Program-made: the position numbers and the translations under genes
Part shown: piece by piece, positions 20,431 to 29,130 of the stretch
Layout of the letters: every line of letters begins with the position of its first letter
How positions within the stretch are numbered: the first letter of the stretch is position 1
The notes under the pieces: generated by a model
Database searches by the model: none
The model's input: the letters and a program-made list of their open reading frames with translations, nothing else
Told to the model about the DNA's origin: nothing
Assembly (NCBI RefSeq): GCF_009765735.1
Contig: NZ_LMUW01000070.1
Location: 1-64,000 of the forward strand
Direction of reading: 5' to 3'
Source: Xenophilus sp. L33
GTDB lineage: Bacteria > Pseudomonadota > Gammaproteobacteria > Burkholderiales > Burkholderiaceae_C
DNA length: 64,000 nt

Positions 20431-21723
20431 TCAGTCCAGGCCGTCGAAGACGGCGTCGTCCGGCCCGACCAGGCTGGGCGAGCGCCAGCCGGCGTCGCGC
20501 ATCGAGCGGGCCACCTGGTGCTCCACGCCCAGCAGCACCGCGAACAGCGCCATGCGCACCGCGATGCCGTTGTCGGTCTGGCGGAAGATGGCCAGGCGCG
20601 GGTCGTGGTTGAGGTCGACGCTGAGGTCGTTGGCGCCCGGGCGGCCGTCGCGCGGCAGCGGGTGCATCAGGATCGTGTCGGGCTTGCAGACCGCGTCGAC
20701 CAGCGCCTTGCGGACCTGGAATTCCGGCGTGTAGCCCTCGATCTCCTCGCCGGCGAAGCGCTCCTTCTGGATCCGCGTGGCGTAGACCACGTCGGCGCCG
20801 CGCAGGCCGTCCTCGAGCGACGGCGTCTGCTCGATCACGTGGCCGTGGCTGGCGACCAGTTCCAGCAGATGGGCCGGCATCTCCAGCGAGGCCGGCGCGA
20901 TCAGGGTGAACTTCAGGTTGCGGTAGAGCGACAGCAGCTTGATGAGCGAATGCACCGTGCGACCGTACTTGAGGTCGCCGACCATCGCCACGTGGGTGCC
21001 GTCGACCAGCTTGCCCAGGCGCGAGAACTCGCGCTGGATCGTGTAGAGGTCGAGGATGGCCTGGCTCGGATGCTCGCCCGGCCCGTCGCCGGCGTTGATC
21101 ACCGGGATGTTGGTGGCGCGCGCGAATTCGGCCACCGAGCCCTGCTCCGGATGGCGCACCACCAGCACGTCGACATAGCCGCTCATCACCCGGCTGGTGT
21201 CGTAGATCGACTCGCCCTTGGCCATCGAGGAGAAGGTGAAGCCGGTGGTGTCGCAGACCGAGCCGCCGAGCCGGCAGAAGGCGCTGCCGAAGCTCACCCG
21301 CGTGCGGGTGCTGGCCTCGAAGAAGAGGCTGCCCAGCACCGCGCCCTCGAGCACCCGCGTGACCTTCTGGCGTCGCGCGACCGGCTGCATCACGTCGACG
21401 ACGCGGAACAGGTCTTCCAGGCTGTCGCGGTCGAACTGCGACACCGACAGCAGCTGCGGCTTGCCCTCGGCCGAGATGCGCTGCACCAGCGGCCGCTGCG
21501 GCGCGTTGCTGGCAGCGCCGTCGGTGTTGCGGCTCTCGTGCTGCAGGATCTCGGCGACGAAGCGCTCGACCATCTCCGGCATGCTGCGCGATTCGCTCGA
21601 ATCGGCCGGCAGCAGCCAGGTGTCCAACGCGCGGCGGCGCACGCCCAGGCGCGCCGAAAAGGCGTCGCGGGTCAGGTTGAGACGCCGCATGGCGTCGCGC
21701 AGGAAGTCTTGTTGCTGGCTCAT
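20431..21723 (-). CDS. pyrB: Aspartate carbamoyltransferase with N-terminal helix-turn-helix
   Basis: This 430-residue protein catalyses the first committed pyrimidine step, carbamoyl phosphate plus aspartate. Transcarbamylase motifs are complete: FFEASTRTRVSFGSAF (carbamoyl phosphate), SMAKGES, VVRHPEQG, NAGDGPGEHPSQAILDLYTI, MVGDLKYGRTVHSL and MHPLPRDG. E. coli PyrB has about 311 residues; the extra length is mainly N-terminal. Residues about 8-50 (MRRLNLTRDAFSARLGVRRR, then ALDTW) look like an XRE-type DNA-binding domain. No SD sequence precedes the ATG. A perfect 12-bp inverted repeat spans the promoter in the 63-bp upstream gap, suggesting self-regulation. Confidence 0.88.
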   Translation of the reverse strand: MSQQQDFLRDAMRRLNLTRDAFSARLGVRRRALDTWLLPADSSESRSMPEMVERFVAEILQHESRNTDGAASNAPQRPLVQRISAEGKPQLLSVSQFDRDSLEDLFRVVDVMQPVARRQKVTRVLEGAVLGSLFFEASTRTRVSFGSAFCRLGGSVCDTTGFTFSSMAKGESIYDTSRVMSGYVDVLVVRHPEQGSVAEFARATNIPVINAGDGPGEHPSQAILDLYTIQREFSRLGKLVDGTHVAMVGDLKYGRTVHSLIKLLSLYRNLKFTLIAPASLEMPAHLLELVASHGHVIEQTPSLEDGLRGADVVYATRIQKERFAGEEIEGYTPEFQVRKALVDAVCKPDTILMHPLPRDGRPGANDLSVDLNHDPRLAIFRQTDNGIAVRMALFAVLLGVEHQVARSMRDAGWRSPSLVGPDDAVFDGLD

Positions 21724-21731
21724 GGCGGCGA

Positions 21732-21775
21732 AATATACGCTTTGAGTAGTCGGATCGCAATCGCAAAGCGTATAT
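21732..21775 (-). promoter_or_regulatory. pyrB promoter spanned by a perfect inverted repeat
   Basis: On the minus strand, -35 TTGCGA (21755-21760) and -10 TATATT (21732-21737) are 17 bp apart. The -10 ends eight bases before the pyrB ATG, so the message is probably leaderless. Arms atatacgctttg (21733-21744) and caaagcgtatat (21764-21775), as read on +, form a perfect 12-bp inverted repeat. One arm overlaps the -10 and the other lies just upstream of the -35. Confidence 0.75.
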
Positions 21776-21786
21776 CGCCCCGGATT

Positions 21787-23964
21787 TCAGGGCCCGACGT
21801 CGATCACCTTCAGAAGCGCCAGGTCGACCCGGTCGGCCTCGCGTTCCAGCGGCCCGATCGCCGCCCGGATCCGCTCCCAGTCACCCAGCGGCCAGGCACC
21901 TTCGAGCAGGCGCGCCAGCTTGGCCGCCTGGTTCGCGCCGATGCTCGACAGCGCGCCTTTCAGCGCATGGGTCTGCTCCTGGCCCTCCTCCGCCTGCCGG
22001 TCCGCCAGCGCCTGCAGGATCGCCGCGCGACGCTCGGCCATGTCGCTGCGCATCGCGATCGCGATCTCGCGCACCACGTCGAGGTCGCCGCCCAGGGTGC
22101 GCACCAGTTGCTGCATGTCGATCGGCGCGCCCGTCGCGGCGGCGATGCTGGTCGGCGGCTCGATGCCGGCACCGGTGCCGGTGTCGAAGTCGGGGTCCAG
22201 CAGCGCGTCGGGGTCGGGCCCGCCGCGCGACACCCGGGCCTCCTGGATGGCCTGCGCCAGCAGCGACGGCGAGACCGGCTTGGAGACGTAGCTGTCCATG
22301 CCGGCGGCCAGGCAGCGCTCGCGGTCGCCGGCCATGGCGTGGGCGGTGAGCGCGACGATCGGCGTGCGGCCGCGCCGCGGATCGGCGGCCTCGAGCCGAC
22401 GGATCTGCGCGGTGGCGTCGAGGCCGCTCATCACCGGCATCTGCACGTCCATCAGCACCAGGTCGAAGCGGCGGTTCTTCCAGGCCTGCACCGCCTCCTC
22501 GCCGTTGTGGGCGACGTGGAAGGTGCAGCCCATCTGGCCGAGCAGCTTGCGCATCAGCAGTTCGTTGACCGCGACGTCCTCGGCGACCAGCACGTGCAGG
22601 CCCTGCATGGTCATGGCCTCGAGCGGTGCCGGTTCGGTCAGCACGCTCATCTCGTCGGCGGCCTGCTCGAAGACGGCGGTGAAGCGGAAGGCGCTGCCTT
22701 CGTTCGGCCGGCTCACCACGTGCAGCGCGCCGCCCATCATCGACACCAGGCGCGCGCAGATCGCCAGGCCGAGCCCTGTGCCGCCGTAGCGCCGGGTGAC
22801 CGAGGCGTCGGCCTGGGTGAAGGCCTCGAAGATGTGCTTCTGCACGTCTTCCGGGATGCCGATGCCGGTGTCGCGCACCGTGAACAGCAGCCGCAACTGG
22901 TCGCGCCGGAGGTCGGTCTGGTTGGGTGCCGGGCGCACCGACACCGCGATCCGCCCGAAGTCGGTGAACTTGACCGCGTTGGCCACCAGGTTGGAGATCA
23001 CCTGGCGCAGGCGGCCGGGATCGCCGGCCACCTTCCAGGGCACGTCCTGGGCGATGTCCACCTCGACCTTCAAGCCCTTCTTCTCGGCCGCGGGCCGGTG
23101 CAACGCGACCGCCTCGCGCACCCAGCGGCCGACGTCGAAGCGCACCTGCTCGAAGACCAGCTTGCCGGCCTCGATCTTCGACAGGTCGAGCATGTCGTTG
23201 AGCAGCGCCAGCAGCGAGGTGGCGGAGCTGTCGATCAGCTCAAGGTGCTGGCGCTGCTCCTCGTTGAGCGGCGACTGGTAGAGCAACCGGGTCAGGCCCA
23301 TCACCGCGTTCAGCGGCGTGCGGACCTCGTGGCTCATGTTGGCCAGGAAGTCGCTCTTGGCCTGGTTGCTGGCCTCGGCCTGCGCCCGTGCCTGCTCGAT
23401 CTCGGCGTGCATCGTGCGCCGCGCAGTGATGTCGGAATTGAAGCCGGTCACCCGCACCGGCTTGCCCTCGGCATCGCGCTCGGTGACCATGCCCACGCTC
23501 TCGATCCAGATCCAGCCTTCGGCCGCGGCCACCCGGTGCTCGACCAGGTAGCGGTCGGAGCGGCCGCTCAGCGTGTCCTCGACCGCGGCGCGCACGATCG
23601 GCACGTCGTCCGGATGGACCCGCGAGAGCAAGGTGCGCAGGGCCCAGTGCCGGTCGGTCACGACCTCGCCGATCATCTCGTCCCAGCGGCGCCCGAGGTA
23701 GACGGTGCCGCCCGGGATGTCCCATTCCCATTGGGCCAGGCGCGCGGCCTCGGCCACCATCAGATGGCGCCGGGCGGCCACCAGGGTGCGCTGCGCGTCG
23801 TCGAGCCGTTCCGCCTGCTGGCGCACGCGGGCCTGCAGCTTGTCCTGCTCGGCGTTCAGCGCGACCACGCGGCGCACCAGTTCGAGCTGTCGTTGCTGCG
23901 AGGCCGCGAGCTGCGCCTTGACGTCCTGCAGGGCGGCTGCCGGGTCGGTCGTGTCGTCAGTCAT
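21787..23964 (-). CDS. Hybrid sensor histidine kinase (PAS-HisKA-HATPase-REC-Hpt)
   Basis: This 725-residue protein has no clear membrane span. From the N-terminus it has a coiled coil (residues 10-75), a PAS/PAC domain (about 75-190), a HisKA with SHEVRTPLN (His near 212), and an HATPase with N, G1 and G2 boxes ([24 protein letters not shown]). A receiver with LVLMDVQMP (Asp near 506) and a C-terminal Hpt with HALKGAL (His near 666) follow. It is probably a cytoplasmic phosphorelay kinase. It diverges from wspR (140 bp apart), so WspR is a reasonable, unproven phosphoryl acceptor. ATG 23964 has no strong SD. Confidence 0.9.
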   Translation of the reverse strand: MTDDTTDPAAALQDVKAQLAASQQRQLELVRRVVALNAEQDKLQARVRQQAERLDDAQRTLVAARRHLMVAEAARLAQWEWDIPGGTVYLGRRWDEMIGEVVTDRHWALRTLLSRVHPDDVPIVRAAVEDTLSGRSDRYLVEHRVAAAEGWIWIESVGMVTERDAEGKPVRVTGFNSDITARRTMHAEIEQARAQAEASNQAKSDFLANMSHEVRTPLNAVMGLTRLLYQSPLNEEQRQHLELIDSSATSLLALLNDMLDLSKIEAGKLVFEQVRFDVGRWVREAVALHRPAAEKKGLKVEVDIAQDVPWKVAGDPGRLRQVISNLVANAVKFTDFGRIAVSVRPAPNQTDLRRDQLRLLFTVRDTGIGIPEDVQKHIFEAFTQADASVTRRYGGTGLGLAICARLVSMMGGALHVVSRPNEGSAFRFTAVFEQAADEMSVLTEPAPLEAMTMQGLHVLVAEDVAVNELLMRKLLGQMGCTFHVAHNGEEAVQAWKNRRFDLVLMDVQMPVMSGLDATAQIRRLEAADPRRGRTPIVALTAHAMAGDRERCLAAGMDSYVSKPVSPSLLAQAIQEARVSRGGPDPDALLDPDFDTGTGAGIEPPTSIAAATGAPIDMQQLVRTLGGDLDVVREIAIAMRSDMAERRAAILQALADRQAEEGQEQTHALKGALSSIGANQAAKLARLLEGAWPLGDWERIRAAIGPLEREADRVDLALLKVIDVGP

Positions 23965-24061
23965 GGGCGGGAGCGTCCGGGGAAAATCGGCTGCGCGAGC
24001 CGCGATAATGGCCGCGAGCCGCCATCCCGACGGCCGGCGTTCCCGACTGTTCGATGCACCA

Positions 24062-24078
24062 TGGCACGTAGACAGCTT
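24062..24078 (+). promoter_or_regulatory. Possible sigma-54 promoter of wspR
   Basis: TGGCACGtagaCAGCTT has GG and GC exactly ten bases apart and a full TGGCACG -24 box, but the -12 box keeps only GC. The predicted start is near 24088, 17 bp before the wspR ATG. This is weaker than the EPS sites and could be chance. Confidence 0.4.
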
Positions 24079-24104
24079 CCACTCGCAATCGCGTTCATCT
24101 GGCA

Positions 24105-25115
24105 ATGAGTATGCACGGGAATCCGGTGGCCGAAGAGCAGCTCGCGGAGCCGCAGGAGAACGTCACGGTGCTGCTGGTCGACGACCAGCCGGTGATCGCG
24201 ATGATGGTGCGCAAGATGCTCGCGAGCGATCCGGCGATCACCCTGCATGTCTGCACCGAGGCGACCCAGGCGGTGGCCCAGGCGCACAAGGTGGCGCCGA
24301 CCGTGATCCTTCAGGACCTGGTGATGCCCAAGGCCAACGGGCTCGACCTGGTACTGGCCTACCGCTCGATGCCGCAGACGCGCGACATCCCGATCATCGT
24401 GCTGTCCTCCAACGACGAACCGGCGATGAAGAAGTCGGCCTTCGCGATCGGCGCCAACGACTATCTGGTCAAACTGCCCGAACCGATCGAGCTGGTCGCG
24501 CGCATCCGCTACCACTCGCGCGCCTACATGGCGCTGGTCGAACGCGACAACGCCTACCGGGCGCTGCGCAAGAGCCAGCAGCAACTGCTCGAGACCAACC
24601 TCGAACTGGAGCGCCTGACCAACCTGGACGGCCTCACCGGCCTGGCCAACCGGCGCTCCTTCGACCGCTGCATGGCGCGTGAATGGCAGACCTCGCTGGC
24701 GCAGGGCTGGCCGCTGTCGCTGCTGATGATCGACGTCGACCACTTCAAGGGCTACAACGACCGTTTCGGCCACCTGGCCGGCGACGACGCGCTCAGGTGC
24801 GTGGCGGACGCGATCCGCGCGGTCCACAGCTCCGCGTCCTGCCCGCCGGCGCGCTTCGGCGGCGAGGAGTTCGCGGTCATCCTGCCGGCCACGCCGCCGG
24901 ACGAGGCCGAGGCGATCGCGCAGCAGGTTCGGCTGCAGGTCGAGGCCACCGCCCTGACCCATGCGACGCCAGGTGCGCTGGGCGTCACGGTGAGCGTCGG
25001 CCTGGCCAGCGCGGTCGCGACCGACGGCGGCAGCCCGGCGCAGTTGATCGCCGCGGCCGACGTCCGGCTTTATCAGGCCAAGGTGCAGGGACGCAACCGG
25101 GTGGTGGGAGCCTGA
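24105..25115 (+). CDS. wspR: WspR-type response regulator diguanylate cyclase
   Basis: This 336-residue cytoplasmic enzyme makes cyclic di-GMP. The N-terminal receiver has VLLVDDQ and the phosphoacceptor Asp71 in LQDLVMP, then ANDYLVKLPEPIELVARIRYHSR. A helical stalk (ALRKSQQQLLETNLELERL) links it to a GGDEF domain with active site RFGGEEF near residue 252. The layout and linker match WspR closely. The RxxD inhibitory site before GGEEF is absent: SASC occupies that position, so product inhibition is probably lost. It directly precedes the cellulose operon, whose BcsA has a c-di-GMP-binding PilZ domain. The ATG at 24111 is an alternative start. Confidence 0.9.
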   Translation: MSMHGNPVAEEQLAEPQENVTVLLVDDQPVIAMMVRKMLASDPAITLHVCTEATQAVAQAHKVAPTVILQDLVMPKANGLDLVLAYRSMPQTRDIPIIVLSSNDEPAMKKSAFAIGANDYLVKLPEPIELVARIRYHSRAYMALVERDNAYRALRKSQQQLLETNLELERLTNLDGLTGLANRRSFDRCMAREWQTSLAQGWPLSLLMIDVDHFKGYNDRFGHLAGDDALRCVADAIRAVHSSASCPPARFGGEEFAVILPATPPDEAEAIAQQVRLQVEATALTHATPGALGVTVSVGLASAVATDGGSPAQLIAAADVRLYQAKVQGRNRVVGA

Positions 25116-25191
25116 ACGGGGTATCGCATCCACGCGACAAGAGGTCTAGTTTCGTTTGTCAACCCGTTGCCGCGCATTGACAATCAGAGAA

Positions 25192-25662
25192 GTGATCACA
25201 GACAAAGATTCAGTCTTCAGGTACTACGAACGTACGACATGTTCCGCCCAATGGATGGAATTCAACCGCGCGTTGGCCGCCGAATTGAGCGCCGGCCTGC
25301 CCCCTGAAGAAATTCGCCTTCTCTTCAACCGCATCGGCGAGCGCATCGCGCAGGCGCTGCCCGTGGCACGCTGCGACACGGTCGACGAGCTGAACTCGCA
25401 TTTCAACGCCCGCTGGGATTCGATCGAGTGGGGCTTCGCCTCGCTCCACGAAGAGGCCGACCATCTGCGCATCACCCACGCCTGCAGTCCGCTGGCGATG
25501 TCCTTCGGCCCGGGCGCCGAGGACTGGGTCGGAAGCCTCTTCGAAGGTGCCTACCAATCCTGGTTCGTCGCCCAGGGCATTCCGGGCGGCCTGCGGGTGC
25601 GCGCCGATGCGCCTTCGGACAGCGGTCCGGAGGTCGTGCTGCGCCTGGGCAGGTTCGCATGA
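25192..25662 (+). CDS. bcsD: Cellulose synthase subunit BcsD
   Basis: About 156 residues, matching the usual BcsD length. In Komagataeibacter, BcsD forms a periplasmic octamer that aligns glucan chains during crystallisation; the same is inferred here. Recognisable segments are EIRLLFNRIGERIAQALP, DELNSHFNARWDSIEWG and WVGSLFEGAYQSWFVAQG. The start is uncertain: GTG 25192 gives a BcsD-like length, TTG 25177 and TTG 25156 are in frame upstream, and no clear SD helps. It heads the bcs operon and overlaps the next gene (ATGA). Confidence 0.78.
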   Translation: MITDKDSVFRYYERTTCSAQWMEFNRALAAELSAGLPPEEIRLLFNRIGERIAQALPVARCDTVDELNSHFNARWDSIEWGFASLHEEADHLRITHACSPLAMSFGPGAEDWVGSLFEGAYQSWFVAQGIPGGLRVRADAPSDSGPEVVLRLGRFA

Positions 25663-26180
25663 CGAAGGACGATGGCGAGGCCGAGGACGTCACCGGCCTG
25701 TTCCGCAAATTCGGCGGCGACGCCAAGGCGTATCGCGAATTCGAGCCGGCACCCGAACCGGAGGCCGCGCGCCAGGTCGCCTGGGCGCTGGTGCCGGGCG
25801 GCAAGCCGGCGGTAGAGGGCACGGAGCCTGCCTCGGTCGCGCCGGCGCCGGCGGTTTCCGCGCCTGTCGTCGCGCCCGCACCGGCCGTCCCGGCACCGAA
25901 GGCCGTGATGCCCGCGCCGGCTCCGGCGGTCTTCGCCCGGAACGTCGCCGCGGTCGCGGTCCCGTTCCCCGCATCGTCGAAGCCGGCCGCCGTGGCGGTT
26001 CCTGCACCTGTCGCCGCGTCCGTCACGGCGCCCGTCGCGGCAACCTTCGCCGCCGACAGCCACGCACCGAGCGCCGCCGCGCCGCGCCCGCTCGACCTGC
26101 TGTTCGCCCGCCTCGCCGGCACGACCGGCCAGGCCGCGCCGAGCCAGGGTCCGTTGTCGCGATGGCGCAGGCCCTCGTGA
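25659..26180 (+). CDS. bcsP: BcsP-like cellulose biosynthesis protein
   Basis: This 173-residue protein has a short conserved head, DVTGLFRKFGGDAKAYREF, which resembles BcsR/BcsP. A long Ala/Pro/Val linker (about residues 45-145) and a conserved end, PRPLDLLFARLAG, follow. In the family these small proteins work with BcsQ in placing or regulating the synthase. The start overlaps the bcsD stop (ATGA), and the end overlaps the bcsQ ATG at 26162. The linker is low complexity, so only the ends are informative. The BcsP name rests on those ends and on operon position. Confidence 0.7.
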   Translation: MTKDDGEAEDVTGLFRKFGGDAKAYREFEPAPEPEAARQVAWALVPGGKPAVEGTEPASVAPAPAVSAPVVAPAPAVPAPKAVMPAPAPAVFARNVAAVAVPFPASSKPAAVAVPAPVAASVTAPVAATFAADSHAPSAAAPRPLDLLFARLAGTTGQAAPSQGPLSRWRRPS

Positions 26181-26962
26181 CGATGCCGGTGGTCGCGGTC
26201 ATCGGAGCCAAGGGCGGCGTCGGCAAGACAACGGTGGCGGCCAACCTGTCGACCACGTTGGCGCAGGCGGGCCATCCGGTCCTCGCGGTCGACCTGGATC
26301 CGCAGAACGCATTGCGCTTCCACCTGGCCACCGACCGGCAGGCCTGCGAGGTCGGACTGGCCGCCGCGGCCGCCGGCGAGGTGGGCTGGGCCGAGGTGCT
26401 CCATCCGGGCCGGCACGGCGTGGTGCTGCTGCCCTTCGGCAACGTCGACGACGACTACCAGGTCGCGCTGGAGCGGCACCTGGCAGAGCATCCGGACTGG
26501 CTCGGCGAGGTGCTCGGGCGCTTCCTGCTGCCGAACGGCACGCTGGTGGTGCTCGACACGCCGCCCGGCCCGTCGGTCTACCTGCAGCAGGCGCTGCGCA
26601 TCGCCAACGTCACCGTGGTGACCGTGCTGCCGGACGCCGGTTCCTTCGCCACGCTGCCGCTGGTGGAGCGCATGGTCGACAAATACTGCCGCGGCCGCGA
26701 CGACTTCATCGCCAACCTTTGCGTGGTGAACCAGGTCGATGCCTCGCACCGCCTCAACCGCGACGTGCTGGCAGCGCTGCGCGCCGACTGGGGCGACGAC
26801 CTGCTCGGCGTGGTGCACGAGGACCAGGCGGTCTGCGAGGCGCTGGCCTCGGCGAGCGACGTGCGCGGCTACGAACCGCTCAGCCAGGCGGCGGACGACT
26901 TCACGCGCTGCACGCAGCGACTGCTGGAACGGCTCGCGCCGACCCGAGAAGGAATCCCATGA
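26162..26962 (+). CDS. bcsQ: MinD/ParA-like ATPase BcsQ
   Basis: This 266-residue SIMIBI-class ATPase is required for cellulose secretion in enterobacteria, where BcsQ helps localise the machinery at the pole. The deviant Walker A is GAKGGVGKTT with its signature lysine, the switch I region is VDLDPQNALRFHL, and Walker B is LVVLDTPPG. ATG 26162 overlaps bcsP by 19 bp. ATG 26183, three bases after the bcsP stop, is an in-frame alternative that begins directly at MPVVAVIGAKGG. The stop overlaps the bcsA start. Confidence 0.9.
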   Translation: MAQALVTMPVVAVIGAKGGVGKTTVAANLSTTLAQAGHPVLAVDLDPQNALRFHLATDRQACEVGLAAAAAGEVGWAEVLHPGRHGVVLLPFGNVDDDYQVALERHLAEHPDWLGEVLGRFLLPNGTLVVLDTPPGPSVYLQQALRIANVTVVTVLPDAGSFATLPLVERMVDKYCRGRDDFIANLCVVNQVDASHRLNRDVLAALRADWGDDLLGVVHEDQAVCEALASASDVRGYEPLSQAADDFTRCTQRLLERLAPTREGIP

Positions 26963-29130
26963 GCAGCACACCCGTCACTCCCGGCGCGCAAGGCGCACCG
27001 CCGCCCGCTCACAGACTGCTGCGCGTCGTCGGCTGGGCGCTCACGCTGATCGCGCTGCCGGCGGTGATCATCACGCCGACCACGCTGCACCAGCAGCTGA
27101 CCCTGTCGGTGGCGATCTTCATCGCGGCGCTGGTCATCAACCGCTTCGCCGGGCGCATCCCGACGCTGGCGATGATCTTCCTGTCGACCGTGGTCTCGTC
27201 GCGCTACATGTACTGGCGCGTGACCGACACCATGTACATGGACAACCTGCTCGACCTGGTGCTCGGCAGCGGCCTCCTGGCCACCGAAATCTATGCCTAC
27301 GTGGTGCTGCTGCTCGGCTACATCCAGACCGCCTGGCCGCTGGAGCGCAAGCCGGTCGTCATGCCCGAGGACACCAGCCACTGGCCGACGGTCGACCTCT
27401 TCATCCCGACCTACAACGAGTCGCTGTCGGTGGTGCGGCCGACGGTGCTGGCCGCGCAGTCGATCGACTGGCCGCGCGACAAGCTGCGCATCTTCGTGCT
27501 CGACGATGGCCGGCGCGAGGAGTTCCGCGTCTTCTGCGAAGGCGTCGGCGTCACCCACGTCACGCGGGACAACAACCGCCACGCCAAGGCCGGCAACATC
27601 AACGCGGCGCTGAAGAACACCGACGGCGAATTCGTCGCCATCTTCGACTGCGACCACACGCCCACGCGCTCCTTCCTGCAGATCGCGATGGGCTGGTTCG
27701 GCCGCGACCCGAAGCTCGGCATGATGCAGCTGCCGCACTACTTCTTCTCGGCCGATCCGTTCGAGAAGAACCTCGGCACCTTCGGCACGGTGCCGAACGA
27801 GGGCGAACTGTTCTACGGCCTGATCCAGGACGGCAACGACCTCTGGAACGCGACCTTCTTCTGCGGCTCCTGTGCGGTGCTCCGGCGCACCATCCTCGAG
27901 GAGGTCGGCGGCATCGCGGTCGAGACCGTGACCGAGGACGCGCACACCGCGCTGAAGATCCATCGCCGCGGCTACAACACCGCCTACCTGGCGCTGCCGC
28001 AGGCCGCGGGGCTGGCCACCGAGAGCCTTTCGGGCCACGTCGGCCAGCGCATCCGCTGGGCCCGCGGCATGGTGCAGATCTTCCGCACCGACAACCCGCT
28101 GTTCGGCCGCGGGCTGAAGTGGCCGCAGCGCCTGTGCTACCTGAACGCGATGCTGCACTTCCTGTATGGCCTGCCGCGCATCATCTACCTCACCGCGCCG
28201 CTGGCCTACCTGGTCTTCGGCGCCAGCGTGATCCATGCGTCGGCGCCGATGATCTTCGCCTTCGCGCTGCCGCACATCTTCCATGCGAACCTCACCAACA
28301 GCCGGATCCAGGGGCGCTTTCGCTACCTGTTCTGGAACGAGGTCTACGAGGCGGTGCTGGCCTGGTACATCTTCCGCCCGACGCTGGTGGCGCTGATCAA
28401 CCCGAAGCTCGGCAGCTTCAACGTGACCGCCAAGGGCGGCCTCATCCAGGAACAGTATTTCGACACCCAGATCGCCAAGGCCAGCCTGTTCCTGCTGGCG
28501 CTGAACTTCATCGGCATCGCCGCCGGCATCTGGCGGCTGACCTGGGTCGACCCGGAGAACATCCTGACCGTCTGGCTCAACCTGGCCTGGACCGTCTACA
28601 ACCTGATGATCCTCGGCGCCTGCGTGGCCGCGGCCAACGAATCGCGCCAGGTGCGCGGCGCCCACCGCGTGACCCTGCGCGTGCCGGCCACCCTGCACTT
28701 CGCGGACGGCCATTCGCTGCGCTGCCACACCTTCGACTTCTCCAGCGGCGGCCTGGGCATCGAGCTGCCGGCCGAGGTCGAACTGGCCAACGACGCGCCG
28801 CTCTCGGTGTCGCTGTTCCGCGGCGAGACCGAGCACCGCTTCGCCGCCAAGGTGCGCTTCAACCGCGGCAAGCGCATGGGGCTGGCCTTCGATCCGATGA
28901 GCTTCGCCGACGAGCGCGCGCTGGTGCAGTGCACCACCGCCCGCGCCGACATCTGGGCCGCGCGCTGGGGCAACCATCCCCGCGTCGCCGCGCACAAGGT
29001 CATCGGCCACATCGCGCGCATCAGCCTGGTCGGCTTCGGCCAGATGTTCGCCCACTACGGACGCGCCGCCATGCACAAGCTGCGACCCTCGCCGGCGGCA
29101 ACGCCGGTTCGCGCAAAGGAACCGACTTGA
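26959..29130 (+). CDS. bcsA: Cellulose synthase catalytic subunit BcsA
   Basis: This 723-residue inner-membrane processive GT2 polymerises UDP-glucose into beta-1,4-glucan and threads it across the membrane. Catalytic motifs are DDG (near 181), DCD (near 230), TED (near 325) and QRIRW (near 362), plus FFCGSCAVL. C-terminal membrane helices are followed by a PilZ domain with RGAHR (about 565) and DFSSGG (about 593), the RxxxR and DxSxxG c-di-GMP contacts. The enzyme should therefore be allosterically activated by c-di-GMP. GAGAAGGA precedes ATG 26959, which overlaps the bcsQ stop. Confidence 0.97.
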   Translation: MSSTPVTPGAQGAPPPAHRLLRVVGWALTLIALPAVIITPTTLHQQLTLSVAIFIAALVINRFAGRIPTLAMIFLSTVVSSRYMYWRVTDTMYMDNLLDLVLGSGLLATEIYAYVVLLLGYIQTAWPLERKPVVMPEDTSHWPTVDLFIPTYNESLSVVRPTVLAAQSIDWPRDKLRIFVLDDGRREEFRVFCEGVGVTHVTRDNNRHAKAGNINAALKNTDGEFVAIFDCDHTPTRSFLQIAMGWFGRDPKLGMMQLPHYFFSADPFEKNLGTFGTVPNEGELFYGLIQDGNDLWNATFFCGSCAVLRRTILEEVGGIAVETVTEDAHTALKIHRRGYNTAYLALPQAAGLATESLSGHVGQRIRWARGMVQIFRTDNPLFGRGLKWPQRLCYLNAMLHFLYGLPRIIYLTAPLAYLVFGASVIHASAPMIFAFALPHIFHANLTNSRIQGRFRYLFWNEVYEAVLAWYIFRPTLVALINPKLGSFNVTAKGGLIQEQYFDTQIAKASLFLLALNFIGIAAGIWRLTWVDPENILTVWLNLAWTVYNLMILGACVAAANESRQVRGAHRVTLRVPATLHFADGHSLRCHTFDFSSGGLGIELPAEVELANDAPLSVSLFRGETEHRFAAKVRFNRGKRMGLAFDPMSFADERALVQCTTARADIWAARWGNHPRVAAHKVIGHIARISLVGFGQMFAHYGRAAMHKLRPSPAATPVRAKEPT

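Noticed and set aside
25177..25200. TTGACA at 25177 as a -35 box for the bcs operon
   Set aside because: No acceptable -10 lies 16-18 bp downstream, and the sequence falls within the possible N-terminal coding part of bcsD.
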